DNA from: Mycolicibacterium rutilum
GTDB lineage: Bacteria; Actinomycetota; Actinomycetes; Mycobacteriales; Mycobacteriaceae
Length of the DNA stretch: 64,000 bases
Reading direction: 5' to 3'
NCBI RefSeq assembly: GCF_900108565.1
Contig: NZ_LT629971.1
Span: forward strand, 2,418,001 to 2,482,000
In this document: positions 16,983 to 26,144 of the stretch, one piece after another
Numbering within the stretch: the stretch's first letter is position 1
Layout: each line of letters opens with the position of its first letter
Translations under genes and position numbers: made by a program
The notes under the pieces: model-generated
The model's database searches: none
What the model saw: only the letters and a program-made list of their open reading frames with translations
Told to the model about the DNA's origin: nothing

Positions 16983-18509
16983 CTACAGGCCGATGGCCGC
17001 AGCCGCCGAATCCGACTCCCGCCAGCGCCGCAGCTCCGCGCCCGGCGCCCACGTCGAATGGGTGCCGCTCGAAACTCGTTCCGGCAGCGGCAACTTGCAC
17101 ACCGGACCGTCGGACACCCTGGCGGCGTCGAACACCAGGCAGTACGACGCGTCGGCGTTCATGTCGGTGGTGAGTGTGATCAGATATCCGTCGTCCTCGG
17201 CGGTGCCACCCACGCGGGGCGCCATCGCGGTCTCGCTGCCGAACACACCGTCGTCGAACACGAACCGCTGCTCGGTCCCGGTGTGCAGGTCGTGTTTGAC
17301 CAGACCGTCGAACAGGAACCAGCCGGGCTTGCCGGTGGCGGCGTACGCGTAGCGATACGGCGTGCCCGCGTAACCGGCGTTGATCATGCCGAACTCGGTG
17401 ATCGTGTCGGTCAGCTGTTCCTCGGTGGTCTGCCCGGTGACGAGGTTGAACCTCCAGCGGTGCAGCCGGGTCTGCAGCCGGTCGAGCGCGAGGAAGCGGA
17501 AAGCCCGCTCCCACTTCGATCCTGCGCCGGTGTCGACCGGGCTGGGGTCGCCCTCGAAGAAGCCGTCGAAGACGATCTCGTCGCCGTCTTCGTAGGCGTT
17601 GGTGAAGTGCAGCACGAACGTGGGGTCGGCCTCGAACCATTTGATGTCGGACGCCTGACCGCGGCGTGGGATCACCGCGAAGCGCGACGGCATGTCCGGA
17701 TGGAAGCCGGGGAAGTGGATGTTCGCCTCGAGCAGCGTCGGGTCCCAGAACATCGGGAAGTCGTTGAGGATGGCGTAGTTCTCGGTGAACGCCATGTCGT
17801 GGGGCAGCCGCGGCCCGGGCAGCGGGACGTCTGTGAGGTGCACGAGGTGGTTGGCGTCGTCGACCACGCCGTAGCGCAGGTACGGCGCCTGCTTGCAGTA
17901 GGAGAAGAACAGCATCTCGCCGGTCCGATCGTCGACCTTCGGATGCGCCGACACGCCCCAATCGGTGGGGAACTGGCCGTGCCAGTCCTCCTTGCCCAGG
18001 GTGTCACCGGTGAACGGGTCGACGCGGTACAGGTCGCCGCACTGATAGTGGCTGGTCAGCGCGACGCCGCGGTGCACGACGACGTCGGTGCTCGACGCGT
18101 CCTTCATCAATGTCCGTGCGCCCCAGCCGTAGTCGCGCTTGGCGAGCTCGATCGGCTCGGCCAGGCCCGGCCACAGCGGGCCGCCCGCATCGTTCTCCTC
18201 GATCAGGCTGTCGGTCTGGACGAACCGGTTGCGGTAGAACGCCTTACCGTCGCGGAACCCGACCACGTGCACCATGCCGTCGCCGTCGAACGGGTGGTAG
18301 AACTTCAGCGCCGGATGCAGCGGGTTCTCGGTGTTGCGCAGGTAGACGCCGTCCAGGTCGCGCGGGATCTCACCCTCGACCGGCCGCAGATCGTCGGCTT
18401 CCCACTCGGTGCTCTGCGGACGCCAGGGCCCGGTGCGGTAGGGGTGGTCGTCATCGTCGGGCAGCGTCGACAGGTACTTCCCGACGATCTCCACGTTTGG
18501 CGTTCCCAT
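16983..18509 (-). CDS. Carotenoid/stilbene cleavage oxygenase (RPE65 family)
   Basis: 508 residues, full length. The N-terminal family motif LDGVYLRNTENP and the FDGDGMVH segment are present. Candidate Fe(II) ligands are histidines in VSAHPKVD, LPHDMAFTENY, FVLHFTNAYE and, near the C-terminus, SSGTHSTW. These non-haem iron dioxygenases cleave a conjugated double bond to give two carbonyl products. It lies one base after the thiolase gene and directly before an HxlR regulator. The substrate (carotenoid or lignin-type stilbene) is not decided. Confidence 0.88.
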   Translation of the reverse strand: MGTPNVEIVGKYLSTLPDDDDHPYRTGPWRPQSTEWEADDLRPVEGEIPRDLDGVYLRNTENPLHPALKFYHPFDGDGMVHVVGFRDGKAFYRNRFVQTDSLIEENDAGGPLWPGLAEPIELAKRDYGWGARTLMKDASSTDVVVHRGVALTSHYQCGDLYRVDPFTGDTLGKEDWHGQFPTDWGVSAHPKVDDRTGEMLFFSYCKQAPYLRYGVVDDANHLVHLTDVPLPGPRLPHDMAFTENYAILNDFPMFWDPTLLEANIHFPGFHPDMPSRFAVIPRRGQASDIKWFEADPTFVLHFTNAYEDGDEIVFDGFFEGDPSPVDTGAGSKWERAFRFLALDRLQTRLHRWRFNLVTGQTTEEQLTDTITEFGMINAGYAGTPYRYAYAATGKPGWFLFDGLVKHDLHTGTEQRFVFDDGVFGSETAMAPRVGGTAEDDGYLITLTTDMNADASYCLVFDAARVSDGPVCKLPLPERVSSGTHSTWAPGAELRRWRESDSAAAAIGL

Positions 18510-18510
18510 C

Positions 18511-19725
18511 TCATTCCTTCCCGACGACGAAGCTCACAGTGGTGGCGGTGGATCCGCCGAAGTTCAACGTGCCGAACGTGTTTGCGCCCTCGACCTGGTA
18601 GTCGCCCGCGGTTCCGCTGACCTGCCGGGCCGCGTCGAGCAGCATCCTCACCCCCGATGCGCCGACGGGATGACCGCCGCCGATCAGCCCGCCGCTGGGG
18701 TTGATCGGCAGCCGACCGCCGACCTCGATCTCGCCGTTCTCGATGGCCTTCCACGACTCGCCCGGCCCGGTCAGGCCGATGTGGTCGATCGCGAGGTACT
18801 CGCTGGGGGTGAAGCAGTCGTGCACCTCGAAACCGTCGACGTCGTCGAGGGCGACGCCGGCGCGCGAGAACGCGTCGAGCACGGCCCCGCGCACGTGCGG
18901 CAACACGTAGGGTTCGCCGGCGCTGCGGTCGAGTTTCTGCTGCAGCCCGAGTCCGACGGTGCGATGGCCCCATCCGGTGATGCGGGCCAGCGGCCGCAAC
19001 CCGGGGTGCTCGGCGAGGAACTCGTCGGTGGCCAGGACGACGCCCGCGCCGCCATCGGTCATCTGACTGCAGTCGAAGCGGCGCAGCTGGCCCTCGACGA
19101 CCGGGTTGGTGACGTCGTCATCGGTCAGCGGATCGGGCACCAGCCATGTCCGCGTCTGCGCGTTCGGGTTGTTGCGGGCGTTGGCGAAGTTCAGCGATGC
19201 GATCGCGCGCAGGTGGGCGGCGTCGATGCCGTACCGCGTGTCGTACTCCGCGACGACCCGGTCGAACATGTAGGGCCACATGAACGTCGCGTCGCCGCCC
19301 TCGTGACCGGTCCATGCGGCGGTGCCGAGGTGGCGGGCGGCGAGGTCGCCGGGCACCGTCTTCTCGAGTTCGACACCGAGGACCAGGGCGGATCGGTAGG
19401 TGCCGGAGCGCAGATCGGCGATCGCGGAGAGAATCGCAATGCTGCCGGACGCGCAGGCGGCTTCGTGTCGCGACGCCGGTGTGTCCCAGAGGTCCTCGTG
19501 CACCGTGGCCGGCATCGCGCCCAAGTGGCCCTGGTTCGCGAACAACTCCCCGAAGGCATTGCCGAGGTGCACAACCTCGACGTCGCGGGCGTCCACCGAT
19601 GCGGCCGCCAGGGTGCCGTCGACGACCTGCACGGTCAGGGCCGAGAAGTCGACGCCTTCACGAGTCAGGTTGCAGGCGAAATCGCTCTGGTAACCGCCGA
19701 GGATCCAGACATTGGCCGTGCCCAT
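18511..19725 (-). CDS. Thiolase family protein (acetyl-CoA acetyltransferase type)
   Basis: 404 residues. The nucleophilic cysteine is in HEAACASGSIAIL. The second site is in EVHDCFTPSEYLAIDHIG and the histidine motif is GGLIGGGHPVGASGVRM. The sequence resembles the SCP-x/lipid-transfer-like thiolases common in mycobacterial steroid and lipid catabolism rather than classic FadA. It is the first gene of the operon with the carotenoid oxygenase and HxlR regulator, so it may degrade an acyl-CoA derived from the cleavage product. Confidence 0.88.
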   Translation of the reverse strand: MGTANVWILGGYQSDFACNLTREGVDFSALTVQVVDGTLAAASVDARDVEVVHLGNAFGELFANQGHLGAMPATVHEDLWDTPASRHEAACASGSIAILSAIADLRSGTYRSALVLGVELEKTVPGDLAARHLGTAAWTGHEGGDATFMWPYMFDRVVAEYDTRYGIDAAHLRAIASLNFANARNNPNAQTRTWLVPDPLTDDDVTNPVVEGQLRRFDCSQMTDGGAGVVLATDEFLAEHPGLRPLARITGWGHRTVGLGLQQKLDRSAGEPYVLPHVRGAVLDAFSRAGVALDDVDGFEVHDCFTPSEYLAIDHIGLTGPGESWKAIENGEIEVGGRLPINPSGGLIGGGHPVGASGVRMLLDAARQVSGTAGDYQVEGANTFGTLNFGGSTATTVSFVVGKE

Positions 19726-19922
19726 GCACCAGACGGTACTACAACTAAAAGAGTGACTCCGGCCGGAGCGCCGAAGGCGGCCCCGCCAGCTCTGAGCTGA
19801 ACCGACGAGACCTCAACAGACGCGGCGGTCGACCGTCGCGGCTGTCTGCACACGACATGCCCAACCGGTTAGGAGCGCAAACAACCGTGTACTTCGTCGT
19901 GTCATCGGGAAGACTGCCTCCT
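19726..19922. promoter_or_regulatory. Divergent promoter region
   Basis: About 200 bases between the divergent thiolase operon and GAF-ANTAR gene. It contains a small palindrome AACCGGTT near 19862. Promoters are expected here; no known operator was matched. Confidence 0.4.
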
Positions 19923-20612
19923 ATGGCCCCGCTGCGTACTCAACAACTCGCTGAACGGATGGCCGAGCTTGCTCGGGCCACGGCAGCGCCGCGCAGCGTC
20001 GAGCAGGTGCTCGAGGACGTCACCTCGACGGCGCGGGAGCTGATACCGGGCGCCGACACCGTCGGCGTGCTGCTCGTCGCCAAGGGCGGCACGTTCGAAT
20101 CGCTGGCCGGCACGTCCGAGCTGCCGCACACCCTCGACGAGATTCAGATGAAGTACAACGAGGGGCCGTGTGTTCAGGCCGCGCTCAACGAGCAGATCCT
20201 CCGTACCGACGACTTCCGGACCGAACCGCGCTGGTCTCAATACTCTGCTGCCGCGGTGGAGCACGGGGTGCTCAGCGGGCTGTCGGTCAAGCTGTACACA
20301 GCCGAGCGCACGGCGGGGGCGCTCAACATGTTCGGCTCGCAACCGAACGCTTTCGACGCCGAGGACGAGACCATCGGCGCGGTCCTCGCGGCCCACGCGG
20401 CGGCGGCGATCCTGGCGAGCCGGGAGGGCGAGCAGCTGAAGTCGGCGATGTCGACGCGCGACCGGATCGGGCAGGCCAAGGGCATCATCATGGAGCGCTA
20501 CGGCGTCGACGAGGTGCGTGCCTTCGAGATGCTCAAGCAGCTGTCGCAGGACAGCAACACCAAGCTCGCGGATGTCGCGCAGCGGGTCATCGACACCCGG
20601 TCTGGGACCTGA
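19923..20612 (+). CDS. GAF-ANTAR domain regulator
   Basis: 229 residues from ATG 19923. An in-frame GTG at 19887 with an upstream AGGAG is an alternative start. A GAF sensor domain covers about 20-165 (TVGVLLVAKGGTFESLAGTS, YNEGPCVQAAL). The C-terminal ANTAR domain (about 168-225) contains RIGQAKGIIMERYGVDEVRAFEML. ANTAR proteins bind nascent RNA double hairpins and prevent termination. The signal for this GAF domain and its RNA targets are unknown. Confidence 0.88.
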   Translation: MAPLRTQQLAERMAELARATAAPRSVEQVLEDVTSTARELIPGADTVGVLLVAKGGTFESLAGTSELPHTLDEIQMKYNEGPCVQAALNEQILRTDDFRTEPRWSQYSAAAVEHGVLSGLSVKLYTAERTAGALNMFGSQPNAFDAEDETIGAVLAAHAAAAILASREGEQLKSAMSTRDRIGQAKGIIMERYGVDEVRAFEMLKQLSQDSNTKLADVAQRVIDTRSGT

Positions 20613-20738
20613 ACCGCCCGGAAAAAATCTTGAAACGTAGGGAAACACCGGATTCCTCACGCGGTCGCAAGGAATACGGTTCTTCGTGTCGGTCCGTCAC
20701 CTGATGACCTCCAGGTGGCGGGCCGCTTCTATGCCCCG

Positions 20739-20993
20739 CTAGGGCTGCACGCAGCCGACGCCGCCGAGCAGGTCGTCGACGGACACGCGCTGCTCGGCGG
20801 CCTGGGCCACCGCCTGCGCGACGCACATGCCGTACTGGGTCTGCGCCGAGTTGTAGTCGACGACGGACCAGATGCCGAAGGCGCCGATCAGCGCGGTGAT
20901 CACGCCGAGCACGACGCGGTCCTTGGCCGAGATGACTTCCTCGAGAAACTCCACGATCGCGGGCCGGTAGCCAGCGGTTCGTTGACTTGTCAT
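20739..20993 (-). CDS. Small single-pass membrane protein
   Basis: 84 residues from ATG 20993 with a GGGGGG-type purine stretch upstream. One transmembrane helix is predicted at about 27-47 (VVLGVITALIGAFGIWSVV). Two cysteines (Cys57 and Cys81) lie in the C-terminal part, which could form an exported disulfide. No known domain was recognised. Confidence 0.6.
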   Translation of the reverse strand: MTSQRTAGYRPAIVEFLEEVISAKDRVVLGVITALIGAFGIWSVVDYNSAQTQYGMCVAQAVAQAAEQRVSVDDLLGGVGCVQP

Positions 20994-21088
20994 GAATCCC
21001 CCCGGGTCGAGCTGTTTGCTGATGATCGTACTAACGGCGTCGTCAATAGGAGGGGAATTTGCTGACGAAAATTCGTCCTCGAACGTTT

Positions 21089-22753
21089 CTAGTCCGCGGC
21101 GTCGGCAAGCAGGCCGAGCTGACGATAGATGTCGCGGCGCACCAGCGGCGCGGCGGAGTTGACCGGTAGGCCCGAGATCGCCCAGTCGTGATACTGCCCT
21201 GGGGCCACCACCATCGAGATCGGCGCGCCGATCTCCACCGCCCGTTCATACAGCCGCAGATTGCCGGGATACGTGATCTCCAATGTCCCGACATAGATCG
21301 TGGTCGGTGGCAGCGCCTGCAGGACCTCGGTCTCCATGCGCAACGGGCTTATCCGCGGGTCCTTGTCGACGACGCCGTCGAAGGTGTGGACGCCCGTCGA
21401 GAAGTATCTGACGGTGACTTCGTTGAAGAACGGGTCATCGATGCCCGCGCCGTCGTTCTCCGACGAATAGTCGGCCTGGCCCGAGATCACGACCATGCTC
21501 GCCGGCACTTCGTCGCCCCGCAGGATGAGCTCACGGGTAGCGGCGAACGCGTAGGTGTATCCCTGCGAGTCGGCGTAGACGCTGACGTTCTCGGCGCCAC
21601 GCTCGCTGATCACATGCGAGAGGTAGTCCGCCATCCCGGGCGTGACGTTCAGCAGGGAACCCGCCTCGGTTGTCGCCAGCGGGTACAGCGGCACCAGCAC
21701 CGTGGCCCCCGTGTCGCGGGCCATCTGCGTGTAGTCGAACCAGTGCAGCAGATTCGGCTGGACGATCGCCGCGCCACCGTGGATCGCGACCACGGTGGCG
21801 TCGGTCGGTTCGGGCGGCTCGAATTCCCATACCTTCCAGACGTTTCCCGGCGATACCTCGAACTCGGTCTTACGTGCGTTGAGCCCCAGCGTCAGTAAGA
21901 ACGGCGGATCCTCGCTGGCGAGCAGTTCCCCGACGATGGCGGCGTAGGGGATCCCGAAGAAACCGGTGACGTCGCGGATCACCCGTAGGGCGGCGACCGT
22001 CAACTGGTCGATGATCGTCGGTGGCGGCGTGTAGGTCAGCGAGTTCTCGACCACTTGCGCCTCGGCCAGCGGCGTCGGAGCCGAAAGAGTCTCGAACTCG
22101 CGCCGTGCGAACGCCAACAGCGACCACGCGGCCGGCGCGCCGGCGGGCGCTTCTGGCGCGTCGCCGGTGGCAAACGGATCCGACAGGCCGCCAAGCACAT
22201 TCGACACCGCAACGGCAATCTTCTCGACGGGCCGAGGGGGCGTGGACGCGGCCTCGGTAGGCGACGAATCCGTCTCTCGCACGGTGGGTTCGGCCACCGG
22301 AACGGTTGCCGGGGAGACGTCGACCGTCGGCACGGCGGGTTCGGCAGGTTCGGCGGGTTCGGCGGGTTCGGCGGGCTCAGCGTCCGGCGCAGTCGTCGAC
22401 TCGCTCACCGCGGCAGAGGACGCGATCGTCGAATTCCGCGTCGAAGGCGCTTTGGCGGTGGTGCCGGAATGTGACTTCTTGTGGGACGGCCGGTCCTTCG
22501 CTGTCGTGGGCTCCGTTTCGGGGGGCTCAGTCTCGTCGGAGGGCTCGGTCGATGGCTCGGTGGACGGCGTGGTGCTGCCCGGAGAATCGTCGGTGTCCGG
22601 GGTGTCCGACGTCGTCTGTGCGTCAGTGGATGTCGAGGTCTCGGACGAAGAGTCGGATGACGGATCTGACGGTTCGGCCCGCGCGAGACCCTGTCCGGAG
22701 ACCACAGCCACCCCGAGACCCACCATGGTGATAAGCCCAGCAAATCGACGCAT
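21089..22753 (-). CDS. Secreted alpha/beta hydrolase with low-complexity N-terminal linker
   Basis: 554 residues. Residues 1-27 are a signal peptide ending ARA. Residues 28 to about 190 are rich in Ser, Thr, Pro and Glu and include five AEP units (about 128-142) from a DNA tandem repeat near 22330-22380. The catalytic domain has the oxyanion motif VAIHGGAAIVQP, the nucleophile region VYADSQGYTYAF (a variant of GDSAG) and the histidine in GQYHDWAI. This is the hormone-sensitive-lipase type of esterase. A cell-wall location for the linker is inferred. Confidence 0.85.
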   Translation of the reverse strand: MRRFAGLITMVGLGVAVVSGQGLARAEPSDPSSDSSSETSTSTDAQTTSDTPDTDDSPGSTTPSTEPSTEPSDETEPPETEPTTAKDRPSHKKSHSGTTAKAPSTRNSTIASSAAVSESTTAPDAEPAEPAEPAEPAEPAVPTVDVSPATVPVAEPTVRETDSSPTEAASTPPRPVEKIAVAVSNVLGGLSDPFATGDAPEAPAGAPAAWSLLAFARREFETLSAPTPLAEAQVVENSLTYTPPPTIIDQLTVAALRVIRDVTGFFGIPYAAIVGELLASEDPPFLLTLGLNARKTEFEVSPGNVWKVWEFEPPEPTDATVVAIHGGAAIVQPNLLHWFDYTQMARDTGATVLVPLYPLATTEAGSLLNVTPGMADYLSHVISERGAENVSVYADSQGYTYAFAATRELILRGDEVPASMVVISGQADYSSENDGAGIDDPFFNEVTVRYFSTGVHTFDGVVDKDPRISPLRMETEVLQALPPTTIYVGTLEITYPGNLRLYERAVEIGAPISMVVAPGQYHDWAISGLPVNSAAPLVRRDIYRQLGLLADAAD

Positions 22754-22978
22754 GCCCGCACCGCCTCCTCGACGAGGGATGATCGGACGATAACAAGGCG
22801 AGCGGCAAAAGAAAACAGGCAGGCGGTGAAAAGAGGAGTAGCCCTCTTGGTGAACTCCTCAGCGCTACTGGTGCGGAGGACGGGTGAGTCTCCCGGCAGG
22901 ATGCGAACTTGGAGTACGGCTCGGAGAAAGTCGCCGAGTTCGCCGAGCAACGGTACTGAAGATGGGTTTGGAGTGGCG
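22754..22978. other. Intergenic left flank of the island, with a hairpin
   Basis: Contains a 7-base stem hairpin (22833-22839 with 22854-22860) downstream of no visible gene, and the tRNA-like 20-mer at 22892-22911. The last five bases (22974-22978) are the left copy of the IS21 target duplication. Confidence 0.5.
22892..22911 (+). repeat. Possible att remnant: tRNA-Arg T-arm-like direct repeat
   Basis: The 20 bases CCCGGCAGGATGCGAACTTG match 37838-37857 inside the 3' part of tRNA-Arg at 18 of 20 positions and in the same orientation. The region between the two copies holds all mobile elements and the low-G+C cargo. An attachment-site remnant is inferred. No integrase gene remains in the window. 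Confidence 0.45.
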
Positions 22979-23032
22979 TGTCGCTTGCCAGGGTGATGGG
23001 ACCACCTGATTGCCAGGGGGATGGGACCACCG
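22979..23032. repeat. IS21 left-end multiple repeats
   Basis: Two copies of the TTGCCAGGGtGATGGGACCACC-type unit occur in direct order. They correspond to the L1/L2 transposase-binding repeats of IS21 elements. Confidence 0.8.
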
Positions 23033-23039
23033 TGGCGCG

Positions 23040-23837
23040 TTATTGAGGATGCTTGTCGGCGGGGTCTGGGTCAAGCTGAGGGCGGGTTCGTTGGCGGTAG
23101 GACGGTCCTTCGATGACCAGGGTGTGCGCGGCGGGGGTCAGTCGGTCGATGGCTGATTGGGCCAGCAGGGTGTCGGCGGTCATGGTCAGCCATTCGGCGG
23201 GCTCGCGGTTCGACGTCATGATGGTGGTCTTGGCGCGGTGGCGCTCGACGACGATTTCGTAGAAGTCGCTGGTTTCGGTGGCGTCGAGGGGGCGTAGCGC
23301 GAAGTCGTCGATGATCAGAACGTCGACGGCGGCCAGTCGGCGGATCTCTGCGTCGACGGTGTGGTCCAGGCGGGCGGCGCGTAGCCGGGTGAACAGTTTG
23401 TCGGCGCGGCCGAAAACGACGGTGTGGCGGCGGCGAATAGCCATGTGGCCCAATGCTGTTGCCAGATGGGTCTTGCCGACGCCGACGGGCCCGAGGACGA
23501 TCGCGGACTGGCCGGCATCGAGGAACCGTAGCGAGGTGAGATCACCGAGCAGGGTGCGGTCATAGCGCAGGTCGTCGTGGGCGGTCCAGGTGTCAAACCG
23601 CATGCTCGGATCGAGTCCGGCTTTGGCCGCTCGTAGTGCCGCGGAGCGGGATTCGCGTCGGGAGACCTCGTCAGCCAGCAGTGTTTCCAGGAAGCCGATG
23701 TGGCTGAGTTTGTGTTGTCGGGCCAAGGCGGCGCGTTCGGGCAGGGTGTCAGCCAGTGCACCGAGCTTGAGGGCTTTGAGCAGTCGGAGCAGATCAGCGC
23801 CGATCGGGTCGGTAGCTCCACGGGCGGTGGTAGTCAT
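23040..23837 (-). CDS. istB: IS21 family helper ATPase IstB
   Basis: 265 residues. The AAA+ ATPase core has Walker A GPVGVGKTHLA and Walker B DVLIIDDFAL, followed by the sensor MTSNREPAEW. IstB assembles on DNA and activates the transposase for insertion. It starts one base after the istA stop. Confidence 0.95.
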   Translation of the reverse strand: MTTTARGATDPIGADLLRLLKALKLGALADTLPERAALARQHKLSHIGFLETLLADEVSRRESRSAALRAAKAGLDPSMRFDTWTAHDDLRYDRTLLGDLTSLRFLDAGQSAIVLGPVGVGKTHLATALGHMAIRRRHTVVFGRADKLFTRLRAARLDHTVDAEIRRLAAVDVLIIDDFALRPLDATETSDFYEIVVERHRAKTTIMTSNREPAEWLTMTADTLLAQSAIDRLTPAAHTLVIEGPSYRQRTRPQLDPDPADKHPQ

Positions 23838-23838
23838 G

Positions 23839-25449
23839 TCAGCGGTTCTCCTCGGAAAAGATGGTCAATGATGTTGGGGTGGAGTTGAATTCGGAAGGAT
23901 CACGGGCGAAGCGGGTCGCGGTGTGACCGACCGCTTTCGGCAGGGCCGGGGAGCTGGTCTCGGTGGCGCGCTCCAGCATGGAGGCGATCTTGTTCACCGA
24001 GACGACATCGAGATCCAGCGACAATGAACAGGCCTGTTCGACCCGGTCGGCGCCGTAGCGGCGCACCAGACCCAGCAGCCGGTAGACGGTACGCATCTTC
24101 GTCCAGGGCAGCCGGTCATCGAGGATGCGTTCGGCGTAGATCCCGACGTTGGGGCCGTGGGAGGCGCAGGTGGCGATCAACGCCGCCACATCACGCAGCG
24201 CGTAGCCGGTCTTGTGTTCGGGCAGATCAGCGGGGTCGGTGCTGCGCCCACCGGCCGGTTGGCGGGGATGGACCTTGACCAGCACGCCGCGGCGATAGAA
24301 CTTCACCAGCTCGGTGTCGGCGCGCACGTCCAGGTACTGACCGATCCAGCATTCGGGCAGCGAATACAGGGCCTTGGCGACCTCGGCGTGGAAGTCGCGG
24401 TGGACCTTGACCCTCTTGAACACCGGCACGTCATAGACCTGCGGCACCGCCAACAGCCGGGGCTGCTCTTCGTCGGTGAACACCTCCAGCGGGCGTGCGC
24501 AGGTGGTGCCGTGGGTGCGGGTGCCCGCAGTGTCACGACACCACGCTGTGGCGGCGTCCTGCGCCTGCTGCAGACTGGTGAATGTTTCTCCGTCCCAGAA
24601 GTTTCGCCGCACGTACTGCACGGCGCGTTCCACCCGTGGCTTGTCTTTCGGCGAGGCCACCCTGGCGGGGTCGGTCAGAAACCCGCTATGCCCGGCGTAA
24701 TCCAGCCAGCCCTGGCTGAACTGCGGGTTGACCGCGTCCGCGTCGGCGATCACCGGCTTGAGATTGTCGGGGATCAGCACGGCGAACACCCCGCCGAAGA
24801 ACTCCCAGGCCGCCTCGCAGCCTGCGATCACCGCGGCCAGGGTCTGCGAGTACGACAACCACACGAACATGTGCCGGGAGTACACCGCGGTGAAGATCAG
24901 CGCGTGCACCTTGCGGCGGCGCCCGTCAGCAGCGTCGGTGAGCATCCCCAGGTAGCCGAAGTCGACCTGGCACTCCACTCCGGGATCGCCATCAGCGACC
25001 CGCACCGTGAGGTCTTTGCGGCCGAAACCGCAACGCTGGCTGGCGAATCGGTGCAACGTCCGATACGGCACCACACACCCCTGCCGGGCCAACAGGGTGT
25101 GGATCTTCGTGACCGTCAACGGCCGATGCTCACCGGTGCCGGCCACCCAGGCGGTGATCTGATCTTCGAAGCCCACCAGCTGCTCCCACGCCGCCCCGTG
25201 GCCATCGGGGCGCACCGGACGCACCGCCTCGGCAACCATCCCGATCAACGCATCATCGACCGCGCTGACGTCGTCGTCGCGACGCAAACCCGCCGCCTGG
25301 GCGGCCTCGACGTAGCGGCGCACCGTCTTGCGGTCCAGGCCGCAATGCGCGGCAATGCTGCGGTACCCCGGCGCCGGCAGTCCCACCACCCCCAGCCACA
25401 CCCGCAGCACTTCCCTGATCTCATTCACACTGACCTCCCGAAAAGCCAT
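23839..25449 (-). CDS. istA: IS21 family transposase IstA
   Basis: 536 residues from ATG 25449, which has a GGAGG site; longer upstream starts would run into the IS end repeats. An N-terminal helix-turn-helix (RSIAAHCGLDRKTVRRYV) is followed by the rve catalytic core with DDE residues in CQVDFGYLG, IPDNLKPVI and KPRVERAVQYVRRNFW. A C-terminal domain for IstB and DNA interaction follows. No frameshift is visible, so the element may be active. Confidence 0.95.
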   Translation of the reverse strand: MAFREVSVNEIREVLRVWLGVVGLPAPGYRSIAAHCGLDRKTVRRYVEAAQAAGLRRDDDVSAVDDALIGMVAEAVRPVRPDGHGAAWEQLVGFEDQITAWVAGTGEHRPLTVTKIHTLLARQGCVVPYRTLHRFASQRCGFGRKDLTVRVADGDPGVECQVDFGYLGMLTDAADGRRRKVHALIFTAVYSRHMFVWLSYSQTLAAVIAGCEAAWEFFGGVFAVLIPDNLKPVIADADAVNPQFSQGWLDYAGHSGFLTDPARVASPKDKPRVERAVQYVRRNFWDGETFTSLQQAQDAATAWCRDTAGTRTHGTTCARPLEVFTDEEQPRLLAVPQVYDVPVFKRVKVHRDFHAEVAKALYSLPECWIGQYLDVRADTELVKFYRRGVLVKVHPRQPAGGRSTDPADLPEHKTGYALRDVAALIATCASHGPNVGIYAERILDDRLPWTKMRTVYRLLGLVRRYGADRVEQACSLSLDLDVVSVNKIASMLERATETSSPALPKAVGHTATRFARDPSEFNSTPTSLTIFSEENR

Positions 25450-25526
25450 GCCCGCCGACCTCCGTGACCTTGAGCCGTCACGGCGATCGAACGAACAAAT
25501 GAAAAGACCACCGACGCGACGCGCCG

Positions 25527-25611
25527 GTGGTCCCATAACTGGCAATCCAGGTGGTCCCATCACCCTGGCAAAAATCAGGTCACACTGGTCCCATCCTCAT
25601 GGCAGACGACA
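25527..25611. repeat. IS21 right-end multiple repeats
   Basis: Three inverted copies of the left-end unit (each with TGGTCCCAT) are spaced over 85 bases. The outermost ends at 25611 next to the TGGCG duplication. Confidence 0.8.
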
Positions 25612-26144
25612 TGGCGGACGATGCCCGTCCGTACCGGCCAAACCGCAGTGTGTCGTGAGTTCACTTATGAGGCGCCAAACACAGAGCAGCGGTCGATTCC
25701 GGCTCCGTAGCGGGGCCTCGTCGATACCACGGTTAAGGCGATAGACGCCACCTCAAGTGCGGTTGTCGCGTGTTACCTGCGCAACTTCCCCTTGATGGTG
25801 GCCTCACCTGGCGGGGACCGCTGAAAGAAACTTACCTACATCAATCGCAACTAGAGAATCGTTCCGCCATAGGATGCGCGGCGCATTCTTCCTGGAATGC
25901 AGCCTGCCTCCGGCAGGCGGCAGCGCAACGCGCGTTCAAGGTTCGTACCCGCCAGCGGTACATCGCGTAAGTAGGGCACTCAAGAGCTGGGGCCGGATGA
26001 GCGCGTCACGCGAGCCGGCGCTGTATTCGCTGATATCTATAGGGACATCGATGGCTCGGATGAGAGAAGATCACGATGGACGCCGTTAGCACGATGGACT
26101 GCATAGACAAGGATCGAGCACCTGCGCAGGCAAGGAGTCGAACG
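25612..26144. other. Non-coding stretch between IS21 and the cargo genes
   Basis: 533 bases with only short, unconvincing frames. A tight 7-base hairpin with a 3-base loop lies at 25902-25918. The sequence becomes AT-richer towards the methyltransferase gene, so the promoter for the two-gene + strand unit is probably in the last 150 bases. Nothing else was recognised. Confidence 0.5.

Larger units (their letters stand above)
22979..25611. mobile_element. IS21-family insertion sequence, complete
   Basis: 2633 bases with istA and istB in tandem. The ends are imperfect inverted repeats beginning TGTCG and sharing ATGGGACCA, with extra internal copies of the repeat at both ends, as is usual for IS21. 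The element is flanked by a 5-base direct repeat TGGCG (22974-22978 and 25612-25616), which is a target duplication. The intact ends and genes suggest a recent insertion. Confidence 0.92.

Noticed and set aside
22854..22950. A possible second tRNA gene at the left island edge
   Set aside because: Only the T-arm-like 20-mer is recognisable; T-stem pairing fails and no acceptor or anticodon stem can be drawn. Kept only as a possible att remnant.
25450..25563. An N-terminal extension of the IS21 transposase
   Set aside because: The extra codons lie in the terminal repeats of the element; ATG 25449 has a good ribosome site and starts at the family's N-terminus.
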